Source: Allocoprobacillus halotolerans
GTDB taxonomy: Bacteria > Bacillota_I > Bacilli_A > Erysipelotrichales > Coprobacillaceae
Length of the DNA: 64,000 bases
Direction: 5' to 3'
Assembly: GCF_024399475.1 (NCBI RefSeq)
Contig: NZ_CP101620.1
Coordinates: forward strand, 2,833,608 to 2,897,607
Positions 54,261 to 63,973 of the stretch are shown here, piece by piece. Each line of letters starts with the position of its first letter. Positions within the stretch are counted from its first letter, which is position 1. A program made the translations under genes and the position numbers. Under the pieces are notes generated by a model. It saw only the letters and a list, made by a program, of their open reading frames with translations, had not been told where the DNA came from and did no database searches.

Positions 54261-54290
54261 CTATACCGGTATAGATTGATATGCTATAAT
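54261..54290 (+). promoter_or_regulatory. Palindromic operator and promoter of the MocR-like gene
   Basis: The perfect 14-bp palindrome CTATACCGGTATAG (54261-54274) covers the -35 position of an extended -10 promoter (TGCTATAAT, 54282-54290). It also lies in the divergent region with the GH4 gene, so a regulator bound here could act on both. Which regulator binds is not shown. Confidence 0.55.
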
Positions 54291-54310
54291 AAAAACGAGG
54301 AGTGATCAAC

Positions 54311-55647
54311 ATGACTAAATACGAACAATTAGCACAATTATTAGAACAAGATATTATCCATCAAAAATATAAACGTGGTGATAAATTGCCTTCCATTCAA
54401 ACTTTATCCAAACAATATCATTGCAGTAAAGAAACAGTTATCAAAGCTTATCAATTATTAGTTCAACAACATTTAATTTATGCCAAAGCGCAAAGTGGAT
54501 ATTATGTTTTAGGTAGTCCTATTCTTCCAGCTTCCTCAACCCATCATTTCTCATTAGAAACGGGAAATCCACCCATTCACGCCACTTCACTTGAAGATGC
54601 TAAACATTGCCTTTCTCTAGCTATTGATGAATATCAGGAATCTTCTTTGAACTTATCTTTACAAGGTGTCCAATCTTTACGTCAAACTTTAGCTAATTTC
54701 TTCTTTGATATGGGTATTTATGCACAAGAAAGTTCAATCTATTTAATACAAGGTGTAACACAAATGCTATCTTTTTTATCTTCTATAACCTTCCCTAATC
54801 AGCATACTTATATTTTAATAGAAGAACCCACTTACAGTTATTATGTTCGCTTTCTCCACTCTTTATCCCTTCCCATTTTAACCATTTATCGTGATGAAAA
54901 TGGTATTGACCTCGAACACCTCCAATATCTTTTTGAACATTATGACATTAAATTCTTTTATACAATTCCTCGTAACCATAATCCACTTGGTACAACTTAT
55001 TCTTCTCACACGCGTCAAAAAATTGCCCAGTTAGCGTTAAAATACAATGTCTATATTATTGAAGATGATTATTTTGGTCATTGTTCTAGTTATTCGCATT
55101 ATCTTCCTTTGTTTTATTATATGGAAGGTAAAAACTGTATTTACTTAACAAGTTTTTCAAAAACCATTCCTTATATTCGTATTGGTGTTGCGATTGTCCA
55201 TCAGGATTTTCAAGATACTTTTGATCAAATGACTCATCAATCTTATTATTATTCTTATCAGCTACCTTCTTTAATTTCACAAGCCACTTTAGAATCTTAT
55301 ATTAAAAGTTCACTTTATCATAAACAGACACAACAATTACAAAACTATCTCAAAAAAATTATCGCATTATTAAAAAAATCACCCAAAGCTGGAATCCAAA
55401 GCTTTTAAAAGTGATTTCAAGTTATTCTGGTTATTATTTTACGATTCAGTTTTTAGTTCCTATTGATTTGGATAATTTCCAACAACGTTTATTGGAAAAT
55501 CGTATTCATATTGCCAGAAATGAAAGATGTTTCTATGAATCCTCTCATTTTCAAAATTCAGTTCGTTTAAGTCTAGCTAGAATACATAGCCAAGATCTTC
55601 AAACAGCACTAGAATTATTTTATCAAACTTTTTTAGATTGCTTATAA
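54311..55647 (+). CDS. MocR-like GntR/aminotransferase-fold regulator (one frameshift)
   Basis: An N-terminal GntR winged helix (RGDKLPSIQTLSKQYHCSKETVIKAYQLL) is joined to a type I PLP-aminotransferase domain. It has YLIQGVTQMLSFLSS, the Asp region IIEDDYFGHCS, and the PLP-lysine segment YLTSFSKTIPYIRIGVAI. One base is needed near seven A (55372-55378) to read on into SSYSGYYFTIQF and the C-terminal NSVRLSLARI. About 445 residues. ATG at 54311 after GAGGAGTGATCAAC. It is divergent from the broken GH4 gene; its targets are unknown. Confidence 0.88.
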
Positions 55648-56568
55648 AAATTTCTTTTTCTTAAATAAAATCATTAACCCTACAACAATGATTCCACTCA
55701 AAACAATCACTGCAGGATAGCCATAAACACTTTTTAACTCAGGCATATTTTCAAAATTCATGCCATACCACCCAGCAATTAGAGTCAAAGGCATAAAAAT
55801 TGTTGTCACAACAGTAAAAAACTGCATCGTTTTGTTGAGTTTATAATCTTCTCTTGACTGATGAGCACTATGTGCCTGATTCAAAATTTCTCGCAGCATT
55901 TCTACATTTTTAGACAAACGCTCTATACGACGCGTAAAGATTTCAAAATAACGAGAATCATCGTCTTCAAAAATATGATGGTGATTCATTTCCAAATCTT
56001 CGCCAATTGTCATTAAGTTTTCATAATAGTTTTGTAAAAGCAATAATTCTTTATTGAGTTGTCTAAGTTGATTGGTAAAATTTATAGCATCTTCTTCATG
56101 CAACTCTAATTCTTCAATTTCATTTTGCAATTCTTCAATATATTGATAATCAGCCGCTAATAAATCACTTAAAAAATAATAAACAAGACGTGTAATAGAA
56201 GCATCTCTTTGAAGTACATAATCCGTAGATGATTGAAAAACTTCATCAATATGATGATCTTCATCATCAATTACAACAACCAAAAATAAATTTTTAAAAA
56301 TAAATAAAGCCAACACATCTTTTTTGACAAAAATATCTCGTGCATTAATCAAATGCACCAAACCAAAATAATAGTGATAAGCAGGAATAATCATATTTTG
56401 ATGAAATAAAGATGGATCTTCCAAACGTTCAATCGATGTCTTTTCAATACCCAATTGTTCATAACATGATTTTAACTGTTCTAAATCCATCATCGCAATA
56501 TAACGATGATGTTCTTGTATATTCTCTATATTAACTTTTGTTTTTTGATGATCAACTTGATAAATCAT
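55642..56568 (-). CDS. corA: CorA family magnesium transporter
   Basis: A 308-residue CorA-type channel. A long cytosolic domain rich in helices (YIEELQNEIEELELHEEDAI) is followed by two C-terminal helices separated by the pore signature YGMNF and a periplasmic loop (ENMPELKSVYG), and a basic tail KKKKFL. ATG at 56568 (MIYQVDHQ) after AGGAGGAAAATT; a longer in-frame start lacks a site. Its end overlaps the converging MocR gene by 6 bp. Confidence 0.94.
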   Translation of the reverse strand: MIYQVDHQKTKVNIENIQEHHRYIAMMDLEQLKSCYEQLGIEKTSIERLEDPSLFHQNMIIPAYHYYFGLVHLINARDIFVKKDVLALFIFKNLFLVVVIDDEDHHIDEVFQSSTDYVLQRDASITRLVYYFLSDLLAADYQYIEELQNEIEELELHEEDAINFTNQLRQLNKELLLLQNYYENLMTIGEDLEMNHHHIFEDDDSRYFEIFTRRIERLSKNVEMLREILNQAHSAHQSREDYKLNKTMQFFTVVTTIFMPLTLIAGWYGMNFENMPELKSVYGYPAVIVLSGIIVVGLMILFKKKKFL

Positions 56569-56582
56569 AATTTTCCTCCTAT

Positions 56583-56608
56583 AAAAAAATAGGGTTTTTT
56601 CCCTATTT
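56583..56608 (-). terminator. Terminator of acpP
   Basis: On the minus strand AAAAAATAGGG-AAAAA-CCCTATTTTTT overlaps the acpP stop region. Confidence 0.8.
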
Positions 56609-56824
56609 TTTTGCATCAATTAAATCCAATAAATCTTGAACTGTTTTAATTTTTAATAATTCATCATCTTGAAATTCTACACCAATTTCTTCTTCAAGTT
56701 CAAAAACCAAATCAACCAAATCTAAAGAATCAATACCTAAATCCTTAAAAGATGATTCTTTTGTTAATTCATGACCTTTTAATTTAGATGATAATCTCTC
56801 TTTTATTTTATCAAAATAATCCAT
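56603..56824 (-). CDS. acpP: Acyl carrier protein
   Basis: A 73-residue carrier of fatty acyl intermediates. The phosphopantetheine Ser lies in the DSLD motif (FKDLGIDSLDLVDLVFELEEEIGVEF). Length and acidity are typical. ATG after GAGGTGAATAAGG. It stands alone, away from fab genes, with its own terminator. Confidence 0.95.
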   Translation of the reverse strand: MDYFDKIKERLSSKLKGHELTKESSFKDLGIDSLDLVDLVFELEEEIGVEFQDDELLKIKTVQDLLDLIDAKK

Positions 56825-56884
56825 TCCTTATTCACCTCATTTTTATTATAATCACATCACAGTTAAATTACAATCTCTTTTTAC

Positions 56885-57385
56885 TTACATAAAAGCTTCT
56901 TTATGACAAAGAACATAATGAAGACTTAAAGTTTCCAAGTCTTCTTTCAATTCTTGAAATTCATGATCCAAAAGGTCAAATAACCATGAAATTTCACGAT
57001 AGTCCAAACTTTTTAATTCTTCTATCCTTAATTGCTGATCTTCTGGCACGACACCTTCATGAAAAATACCATTAGCTCGATCTAAAATCAAGGCTGTACG
57101 ATTGGCTTTCATTTCCAACAAAGCTTCAACTGTTTCATTAGCAAAATTGCCTGAAGTTTCACTATAATACGATTCTATACCTCCATCACACATACTTAAT
57201 GCAAAAGTCTGACAAAGATAAAAAACTCTCTCAATCCCATTTAACTCGTTAATTAAATCACCGTTTTCACATTTTTGACTAATAACATTATATAAATCCA
57301 TAACAATTTGACGATGATCACTGCGTGCAATAATTTCACTAGCCTGCAATGTCAAATCATCTAAAGCATCTTCTATTGTTGGCAT
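56885..57385 (-). CDS. DUF4375 (DMP19-like) domain protein
   Basis: A 166-residue soluble protein. LNGIERVFYLCQTFALSMCDGGIESYYSETSGNFANETVEAL matches the DUF4375 pattern, in which a GGxxxYF-x-N/T-SG core is typical. The C-terminus is helical and acidic. Function unknown; a DNA-mimic role known for DMP19 cannot be assumed. ATG after AGGAGGGATTCAT. Confidence 0.7.
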   Translation of the reverse strand: MPTIEDALDDLTLQASEIIARSDHRQIVMDLYNVISQKCENGDLINELNGIERVFYLCQTFALSMCDGGIESYYSETSGNFANETVEALLEMKANRTALILDRANGIFHEGVVPEDQQLRIEELKSLDYREISWLFDLLDHEFQELKEDLETLSLHYVLCHKEAFM

Positions 57386-57478
57386 ATGAATCCCTCCTAT
57401 CTTTATTCTATACTTTTTTTAGGAAAAAGTATAGAATTATTCCTTTATCTTTAGAACAAAGATGATTATAATAAACTT

Positions 57479-58430
57479 ATGGAAAAAGAAATATTAAAAA
57501 TTTTAAAACAACATCAAAATCAATATGTTTCAGGTCAGGAAATTTGTGAAGAGCTTCATGTATCACGAATGACAATATCTACTTGTATCAAAAAAATCAA
57601 AGAGAAAGGATACCATATTATATCATCTACAAAAAAGGGATATTGTCTAACAGAGGATAATGATGTGATTTTTATTGAAAACATTAAACCTTTGATTCCT
57701 GATTTTTTCAAAATATTGAGTATTTTGATGAAATTGATTCAACAAATGATTATTTAAAAAGAACTCCTCATCAAGAAGGGGATATTGTATTGGCTGAAAA
57801 TCAGACAAAGGGAAAAGGACGAAATGGCAAAAGCTTTCATTCTCCTAAACAAAAAGGAATTTATGTATCTTTTGTTTTAAAACCTCAATTAACGATTTTT
57901 GATTCATTAAAAGTCACTGCCTGTTTAGCAGTATCTTTAGTGAAAGCCATTGAAAAAATTATCCTGTTCATCCTCAAATCAAATGGGTTAATGATTTAAT
58001 GATTAACGATTTCAAAATTGCTGGTATTTTATGTGAAGCCAGTTTAGAAATGAACACTGCCAAAATTGATCATATGATCGTTGGGATTGGTATCAACGTT
58101 CATTCTTATACAATGCCTGAGGAATTAAAAAATATTGCTGAGTGTATTGAAGATTTCTGTTCAGTTGTGATACCAAGAGAACAATTGCTGATTGATTTTT
58201 TCAATATTTTTTATCAGGACTATTGTCAGTTATCATCTTCATCATGGCTTAATTTCTATCGTCAGCATTCTTATGTTTTGCATCAAGACATTACAGTTTA
58301 TGAAAACAATCAGTCTTATCAAGCTTATGTTTTAGATATTAATGATGATGCATCTTTAAAAATTCAAACAGAACATGGTATCAAAACCTTAAATTCAGGT
58401 GAAGTATCAATTCGTAAAAAAACATCATAA
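57479..58430 (+). CDS. birA: Biotin-protein ligase / biotin operon repressor BirA (two frameshifts)
   Basis: An N-terminal winged helix (NQYVSGQEICEELHVSRMTISTCIKKIKEKGYHI) is followed by the ligase domain. It has EIDSTNDYLKR, the biotinyl-AMP loop KGKGRNGKSFHSPK, WVNDLMINDFKIAGILCE and the C-terminal SH3-like GIKTLNSGEVSIRKK. Three frames are joined by one base at six T (57713-57718; PDFFQNIEYFDEIDSTND) and one at six A (57953-57958; IEKNYPVHPQIKWVND). About 318 residues. The ATG lies 6 bp after a TATAAT, with no ribosome site. Confidence 0.93.
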
Positions 58431-58442
58431 TGATGTTTTTTT
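58415..58442. terminator. Bidirectional terminator holding the birA and CobW stops
   Basis: AAAAAACATCA-TAA-TGATGTTTTTT. Both stop codons of the converging genes lie in it, and both proteins therefore end in KKTS or KKTSL. Confidence 0.85.
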
Positions 58443-59368
58443 GTTTAAATAAGTTTGTATATGATCTTTATTTAAATTTTCACCAATCACAATTAAAACA
58501 TCCTGTCCAAGGGAAATAGGTTGTAAAGATATATGCTGATTCGTTGCATTTAACTCATACCATTGTTCATTTTCACAAATAAATCCTTTAATACGAAAAA
58601 CATGACCACAAGATGCATCATGAAAAATATCAGAAACACGAGCAGATAAATCATTTTGAGAAAGGTGATTATTCATAAAATATAATGATGTATATGCCTC
58701 TTGATATGAAATAGGATATTTAACATATTCATTCATGATATAACCAACATTCATCAATTTTTGAAACTCTTGTGAAGAAAAATGCATCCAATTGGTATAA
58801 AAATCAGTTTCTTGCAAGACTCTTTGACATTGGACTTCTTGTAAAGATTCTTGAAGAAAACACATGGTCTGTTGAACTTCATCTGACGATGCCTCCTGAT
58901 AATGACTTAAGATAATTGCACCTGCATGCGCAATTTGTGAGGCAAGGATATATCGTGATGATGGCGATAAATCAAGATTCATTTTGGTATCGACTATCGT
59001 AAAAACATTGCCTATTTCATACCAATTTGTAAGTGGTTCTTCGTGTAAAACATCAAAAAATTCGTCAACATCATATATTCCAGAAGGTTCAATTAAAAGA
59101 TAATCATATTTTAACATTCCCATTGCAATTAATTTTGTTTTAAAACGCCTTTGATGGGTTTCTTGATCACAACCACCAGCAATCATTTCTAAATCGCATT
59201 GATCTTTGAACGTTTCTTGAAGTAACATCATATCGACATTAACTGCACCAAAATCGTTTTCAATAATACCTACTTTATATCCTTGTTGTATCAGATATGA
59301 TGCATATTGTTTGATAAATGTTGTTTTTCCAGTTCCCAAAAACCAGTAATTAAATCTACTTTTGTCAA
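58425..59368 (-). CDS. CobW/COG0523 family GTPase (one frameshift)
   Basis: A G3E GTPase that may load metals into proteins. The P-loop FLGTGKTTFIKQYASYL is reached after one added base at five A (59338-59342; VDLITGFLGTGKTT). It has EPSGIYDVDEFFDVL (Walker B region) and VFTIVDTKMNLDL. The usual CxCC metal motif between the switch regions is replaced by IAGGCDQET, a single Cys, so metal handling may differ. TTG start at 59368 after GGAGGTCATTATT, about 314 residues. Confidence 0.82.
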
Positions 59369-59387
59369 AATAATGACCTCCTTTTCT

Positions 59388-60104
59388 TTATAATAACAAA
59401 GCCAAAATAATCGTAACAATTAACGCTAGTAAAAGATTAGATACTTTGATGGTACGTGGCCATATCAGATTGATACCTACACAAAATATCAATATATTTC
59501 CAACCATATCCAAACAATCAAAAAAGATATGGTGTCATAAATGATGCAAGTCCTGCTGATAAAATAGTCACTGTTCCTTGTAAAAGCACAACCGGAATAA
59601 AAGAAAAAAGACAACCTTCTCCCATTGAAGATGTCATCACTAATATAATGACAAAATCTAAGATAGCTTTGGCAAATAATAATGAATGGTCACCAGTCAT
59701 GCCATCTTAAATTGCGCCCATAATTGCCATCGCTCCAATACTGACAGTTAAAGAAGCTGTGACAAAACCTTGAATAAACTGACGATCTTCATGGCTACCT
59801 GTTTTATATTTTAACCATTGTCCAAACTTTTCAAACATCCCATCAACATTAATGATTTCACCTATTAGTGCTCCAATGACCATTGAAAGAATCATATTCA
59901 TAGAACCCGTTGCTTTGAAAGTTGCACCTTCAATAACAAGCATCTTTGATAGTGTGCCTGATAAAGCTAAAAAACAACTAGAATCCCTGTGGCTTTCATA
60001 ATGATTTCTTGATAACGTTCTTGAAATAAATTTTTACAAAAAAGTTCAATAATACCTTCTATGATAATTGCTATTCCATTGACAATTGTTCCTAATCCAT
60101 TCAT
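59388..60104 (-). pseudogene. DUF554 membrane protein gene with three lesions
   Basis: A seven-helix DUF554 (YdfK/YqgA-type) protein of about 238 residues starts MNGLGTIVNGIAIIIEGIIE. It continues GSMNMILSMVIGALIGEIINVDG and DGMTGDHSLLFAKAILDF. It is broken at six A (59969-59974), by an in-frame TAA at 59707-59709 where relatives have Gln (GAxQDGxTGD), and by a one-base shift near 59522-59527 before the end NLLLALIVTIILALLL. The first and last are homopolymer type; the TAA is a substitution, so decay is possible. Function unknown. Confidence 0.78.
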
Positions 60105-60173
60105 ACAAAACCCTCTCTATTCTGATGCCTATTTTAACATATTTCTCATTTTGAAACTACTGCCATGATAATG

Positions 60174-60194
60174 AAAAAGAGAGCCTAAGCCCTC
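60174..60194 (-). terminator. Terminator of the SDR gene
   Basis: On the minus strand GAGGGC-TTAG-GCTCTC (one G-U pair) is followed by five T. Confidence 0.65.
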
Positions 60195-60202
60195 ATTGAC
60201 CT

Positions 60203-61002
60203 CTACTCATTTGTTCCTATACTCATTGTTTCAGGTAGTGTACTTCCTCCATCAATAACAAATTGAGAACCAGTGATATAGCTTGATTCATCACTACCTA
60301 AAAAGCAAATAATTCTCCAACTTCAATTGGTTTTGCAAGTCTACCCATTGGCACACCTTGAGCAATATCTTGAATAGCACTTTCTGGATTATTTGGATTA
60401 GATTCAACTGCCATTTTTTCTACCATTGGTGTTCTGGCATATCCTAACTGTGAACAGTTGACACGAATATTGCGACTTGCATATTCAACAGCTAAACATT
60501 TTGTTAAACCAACTAAAGCTGCTTTTGTCATCGCATAAGCCGCTTCTCCCGCATCAGCAACAATATCTCCTGTCACAGATGAAGCAATAACAATACTTCC
60601 TTTTCCCTGTTTCAACATATATGGAATAACAGCCTGACAAGTATTCCATACACCTTTGATATTGACATCAATATGAAAATCTCTGATTTCATCACTCATT
60701 TCTTCAAAAGGTGCTAAACGACAAACACCTGCATTACAACAAGCAATATTGACTTTACCAAAAGTATTAACTGTTTTTTGAACAGCTTCTTTCATTTGGT
60801 CTTTATCAGCCACATTTCCAACATAAGTAATAATATCTTGATGATATTTTTCTCTTAATTTTTGAGCAGTTTGATTCACTTCTTCTGACAAATCAACCAT
60901 GCAAATTTTCGCTCCATATTTCACATAAGCTTCAGCGATTCCTTCACCTAATCCTACTGCTGCTCCTGTAATAATCGCAACTTTTCCATCTAGTTTTCCC
61001 AT
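60203..61002 (-). CDS. Short-chain dehydrogenase/reductase (one frameshift)
   Basis: An NAD(P)-dependent SDR of about 266 residues. The cofactor site is AIITGAAVGLGEGIAEAY, then CCNAGVCRLAPF; the catalytic Ser is in VIASSVTGDIV and the Y-x3-K in AAYAMTKAALVGLTK. The usual end YITGSQFVIDGGSTLPE is recovered by one added base at five A (60300-60304). The substrate is not evident. ATG at 61002 (MGKLDGKV) after AAAGGAGATTTTTTT. Confidence 0.92.
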
Positions 61003-61063
61003 AAAAAAATCTCCTTTCATTTTATTCTTCTTTTATTGTAATCTATTTATCATCAACACTCAA

Positions 61064-61621
61064 TCATTTCTCATCATTGTGTTCATCTAAAAGCTGTAAA
61101 TATTGAACAGGCACATGACGTGTTAGCCAAACTTGATTGGCTGATAAATAAAAATCAATATGATCTTCTACCATACGTTGTGTATCAATTTGAAAAACAA
61201 CTGGTTTTCCATGTCTTTTACCAACAGACAAAGCCGTTTCAATATCTTTAGATAAATGAACGTAAAGTCTTGATTTAGGAATCAAACCTTGTTGTTGAAT
61301 AGAAGATACAAATTTTTCTCCTGTTCCATGATATAAAACAGATGGTGGTATTACCTTTTCTAGTTCTACATCTACGAGTATAGAATGTCCTTGATTAGCA
61401 CGAATCAGTGTATGATTTCCATTAAAAGAATATCTTTGTTTATTATCCTCAGCAACAATGATTTCTAATAAATCTTTATTAAAATCAGGATGTGTTTCTT
61501 GGATTCCTTTAATGAGTTCATCCACATTTGCCCACCCATGTTCATCTAGTGTGATACCGATAATTTCAGGTTCATGTCTTAATATCTTAGATATATATTT
61601 ACTAATAGATTTTAATTTCAT
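61064..61621 (-). CDS. kptA: RNA 2'-phosphotransferase (KptA/Tpt1)
   Basis: A 185-residue enzyme that removes a 2'-phosphate from RNA using NAD. The N-terminus SKYISKILRHEPEIIGITLDEHGWANVDELI, the middle QRYSFNGNHTLIRANQGHSI and the ART-fold VLYHGTGEKFVSSIQQQGL and YVHLSKDIETALSVGKRHG match Tpt1/KptA. The His in LRHEP and Arg in RANQGHS are the expected NAD/RNA ligands. Its role in bacteria is unclear. ATG start, followed by the SDR gene. Confidence 0.93.
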   Translation of the reverse strand: MKLKSISKYISKILRHEPEIIGITLDEHGWANVDELIKGIQETHPDFNKDLLEIIVAEDNKQRYSFNGNHTLIRANQGHSILVDVELEKVIPPSVLYHGTGEKFVSSIQQQGLIPKSRLYVHLSKDIETALSVGKRHGKPVVFQIDTQRMVEDHIDFYLSANQVWLTRHVPVQYLQLLDEHNDEK

Positions 61622-61851
61622 ATACTACGTACCTTCATTTCTAATATAATTTACATTATTATATCATAAATTATATAAATTGAGTTATAGTTCATTCTCA
61701 TAAAAATTCTTATATTATTTCATTTATTCATGATTTAATAGTTGTATGATTTTTTATAATATGAGATTCTATTTTTACTTCCATCACAACTATTGTACAC
61801 AGTATTGTTTTATTTTTCTCTCATATCATCTCTTATTAAATTTTAAGATAT

Positions 61852-61877
61852 AAAAAGGGTTTTTATTACCCTTTCAA
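61852..61877 (-). terminator. Terminator of the toxin-antitoxin pair
   Basis: On the minus strand AAAGGGT-AATAAAA-ACCCTTT followed by TT and AT-rich sequence, at the toxin stop codon. Confidence 0.7.
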
Positions 61878-62141
61878 TTCCCTTCGTTGTTTTGATGATA
61901 ATAAATCTACAATGTAAATTGTATCATTATCATAATAACAATATAGAATATAATTGCTTTTTAAAACAAAAGTAAATTCCTTGGAAGAAGGCCTATAAAC
62001 GCCCTTTTCTAAGACATCTATAAATTGATACATTTCATTTTCAATTTTTTTGCAAAAAGAACTATTTGAAAAATGACTAATACAATAATCATTTATATTA
62101 ATCAATCTTTCAAAAACAGTATCAAATATAATAACATTCAT
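61866..62141 (-). CDS. RelE/ParE-like toxin of a type II pair
   Basis: A 91-residue protein. The N-terminal helix pair (VFERLININDYCISHFSNSSFCKKIENEMYQFIDVL) and the following strands (EKGVYRPSSKEFTFVLKSNYILYCYYDNDTIYIVDLL) fit the ParE/RelE barrel, a ribosome-dependent RNase or gyrase poison. The ATG overlaps the antitoxin stop (TAATG), the classic order. Family membership is judged from pattern only. Confidence 0.7.
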   Translation of the reverse strand: MNVIIFDTVFERLININDYCISHFSNSSFCKKIENEMYQFIDVLEKGVYRPSSKEFTFVLKSNYILYCYYDNDTIYIVDLLSSKQRRELKG

Positions 62142-62332
62142 TATTTGTATATCTCTTTCCGTTTATCTTTAAATTCATCCAAAGAATATCCTTTTACATT
62201 CCCTTTTTTATATTCATTCATTTGTGACTGAATGTATCTTTTATCTAAAAATTCTTGAACATACATTTCAAGTTCCTGATTTGTCAAACAATTATATTCA
62301 ACACCATCAAAAATCATTTTTCTTATTTCCAT
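62141..62332 (-). CDS. Antitoxin of the type II pair
   Basis: A 63-residue protein beginning MEIRKMIFDGVEYNCLTNQELEMYVQEFLDKRYIQSQ, with a basic C-terminal half (KGNVKGYSLDEFKDKRKEIYK) likely to wrap the toxin. ATG at 62332 after AAAGGAGTTGAAACAT; a TTG three codons upstream is possible. It is next to IS copy C, whose target duplication starts about 50 bp upstream, so its own promoter may be affected. Confidence 0.65.
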   Translation of the reverse strand: MEIRKMIFDGVEYNCLTNQELEMYVQEFLDKRYIQSQMNEYKKGNVKGYSLDEFKDKRKEIYK

Positions 62333-62393
62333 ATGTTTCAACTCCTTTTATTTATTATATCAAACAAAACATTAAATTAAAACCTATAAATAA

Positions 62394-63973
62394 TTTGACT
62401 TTCGGTTTTTTGCATTCTTTTTTGAAGGGTATGTCTTGTTGTTTATTGTCATAACCCTTGTTTTCTTATCTATATCATCTTTTTTGTTTTTGTTCTCTTT
62501 TTATTGTAGCTGAAAAAGTGTCATTTTCATGACCTTTTTTATTATTTACTATATGTTCATTTTATAGTTTCAGTTGCAGCTGCCTGTATTCCTGCTTCTC
62601 TCTTATATTTTGAAACTCCTTGATTCCCTTTTGTGCATATTTTAATATTTCCTGTATCCCTTTACTGATCTGATAGCACCAGTAATATCTCTTTCCTTTA
62701 AGCGATTTGCTTCTCTCTATCATCTTTATGACTAGTAATTTCTTGTCTACTTTCTCTGCCAACAGTGTTATATGCCCTATATGCATCATCAATATCGTAT
62801 TCAATACATTTATTGATTTCATTGTCCTTACTCTTATATTTTCAAAACCATACTGATTCTTTTTGAATCTGAATTTCTCCTCGATTCGCCACCTTGACAT
62901 ATATGCCCTCACTATCTTATGCACATCTCTTTTATTCCTGATCTCTCTATTCGTTAAAAGCATCATCGGTTTTTCTTCACTTAATCCATACACAATGACT
63001 AGATTTAATATCCTTCCCTTTTGTGATGGCAGTTCCACTCTCGTATGTGATACATAGACTTCACTATCTTCCTTAGAAAAATACATGTTCATCTTAATCT
63101 TGCCTTTTCTTCTTTTGGCGATTTCTCCTACTTTCTTTGGCTTCCCTTTAAACAATAATGTTCTATTTTCTTTGAGTCTGATGATGAAATCATCTGCATT
63201 ATGATTTTCATCTATGAAGTAATCATAAAATACATTGGCATCATATCCTCTGTCACATACAAATGTACATCTTTCAGGAATGAGAGATTTGACATATTTT
63301 ATGCTCTTTATTGTTTCATCGTTCATTGACCTGAATCCTTCACTTTCAGTTGAATAGATATGGCTATACAAAGATATTGGATGATGTTGATCCTGTGTGA
63401 GGGCAGTTGCCTCACATACATGGTATCCAGGATAAATGTCATCCTTAAGTGAGGAAGCATCCCTGACCATACAAAGATCTTCAAATTTTCTTCCATATTT
63501 TTTGATGATTTCACTGTTATCAAGTAAAATGATCCTGTCTTCGCTAAGATGCTTGATAACCATATCATTATAATTGGATTTCATTTGGTTCATTGCTTCA
63601 TCATCAAATTGAGCCAAATGATTGGATAATCTGTCAATTGTATAATTGAGCTTGATATTTTCATCAAGAGCTCTGGCAATATCGCTAAGTAGAACACTTT
63701 GACTTCTTGCAAGACCAAACATCATATCCATGACAAACTTGGCAGCAGGTTTATCAAGACTGTCTGATAATTTATTAGAAAAATTGACAATTTCTCTTTT
63801 CGTTTCATATAGATCTGTGGTAAAATAACTCATGGAAAATCCCTCCTAAATTTTGTTTATTGAGATAAAATTATTATAACATTTAAGAGGCTGATTTTCC
63901 TTATAAATAAAGCAAAACAGGCAATTTGTGAATAACTTTTTACCTGTTTTTTATTTTTTTACCGAAACTCAAA
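62394..63973 (-). mobile_element. IS4-type insertion sequence, copy C (1580 bp)
   Basis: Same ends as copies A and B. It is flanked by the 8-bp duplication ATAAATAA at 62386-62393 and 63974-63981. It lies upstream of the toxin-antitoxin pair on the same strand. Confidence 0.95.
62562..63833 (-). CDS. IS4-family DDE transposase (copy C)
   Basis: 423 residues with the same DDE and YREK residues as copies A and B. It shares SEGFRSMN with A and NVLNTIL with B, which places it between them. Full length. Its leader differs from A by a few bases around the -10 region but keeps TATAAT and the ribosome-site-masking repeat. Confidence 0.95.
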   Translation of the reverse strand: MSYFTTDLYETKREIVNFSNKLSDSLDKPAAKFVMDMMFGLARSQSVLLSDIARALDENIKLNYTIDRLSNHLAQFDDEAMNQMKSNYNDMVIKHLSEDRIILLDNSEIIKKYGRKFEDLCMVRDASSLKDDIYPGYHVCEATALTQDQHHPISLYSHIYSTESEGFRSMNDETIKSIKYVKSLIPERCTFVCDRGYDANVFYDYFIDENHNADDFIIRLKENRTLLFKGKPKKVGEIAKRRKGKIKMNMYFSKEDSEVYVSHTRVELPSQKGRILNLVIVYGLSEEKPMMLLTNREIRNKRDVHKIVRAYMSRWRIEEKFRFKKNQYGFENIRVRTMKSINVLNTILMMHIGHITLLAEKVDKKLLVIKMIERSKSLKGKRYYWCYQISKGIQEILKYAQKGIKEFQNIREKQEYRQLQLKL

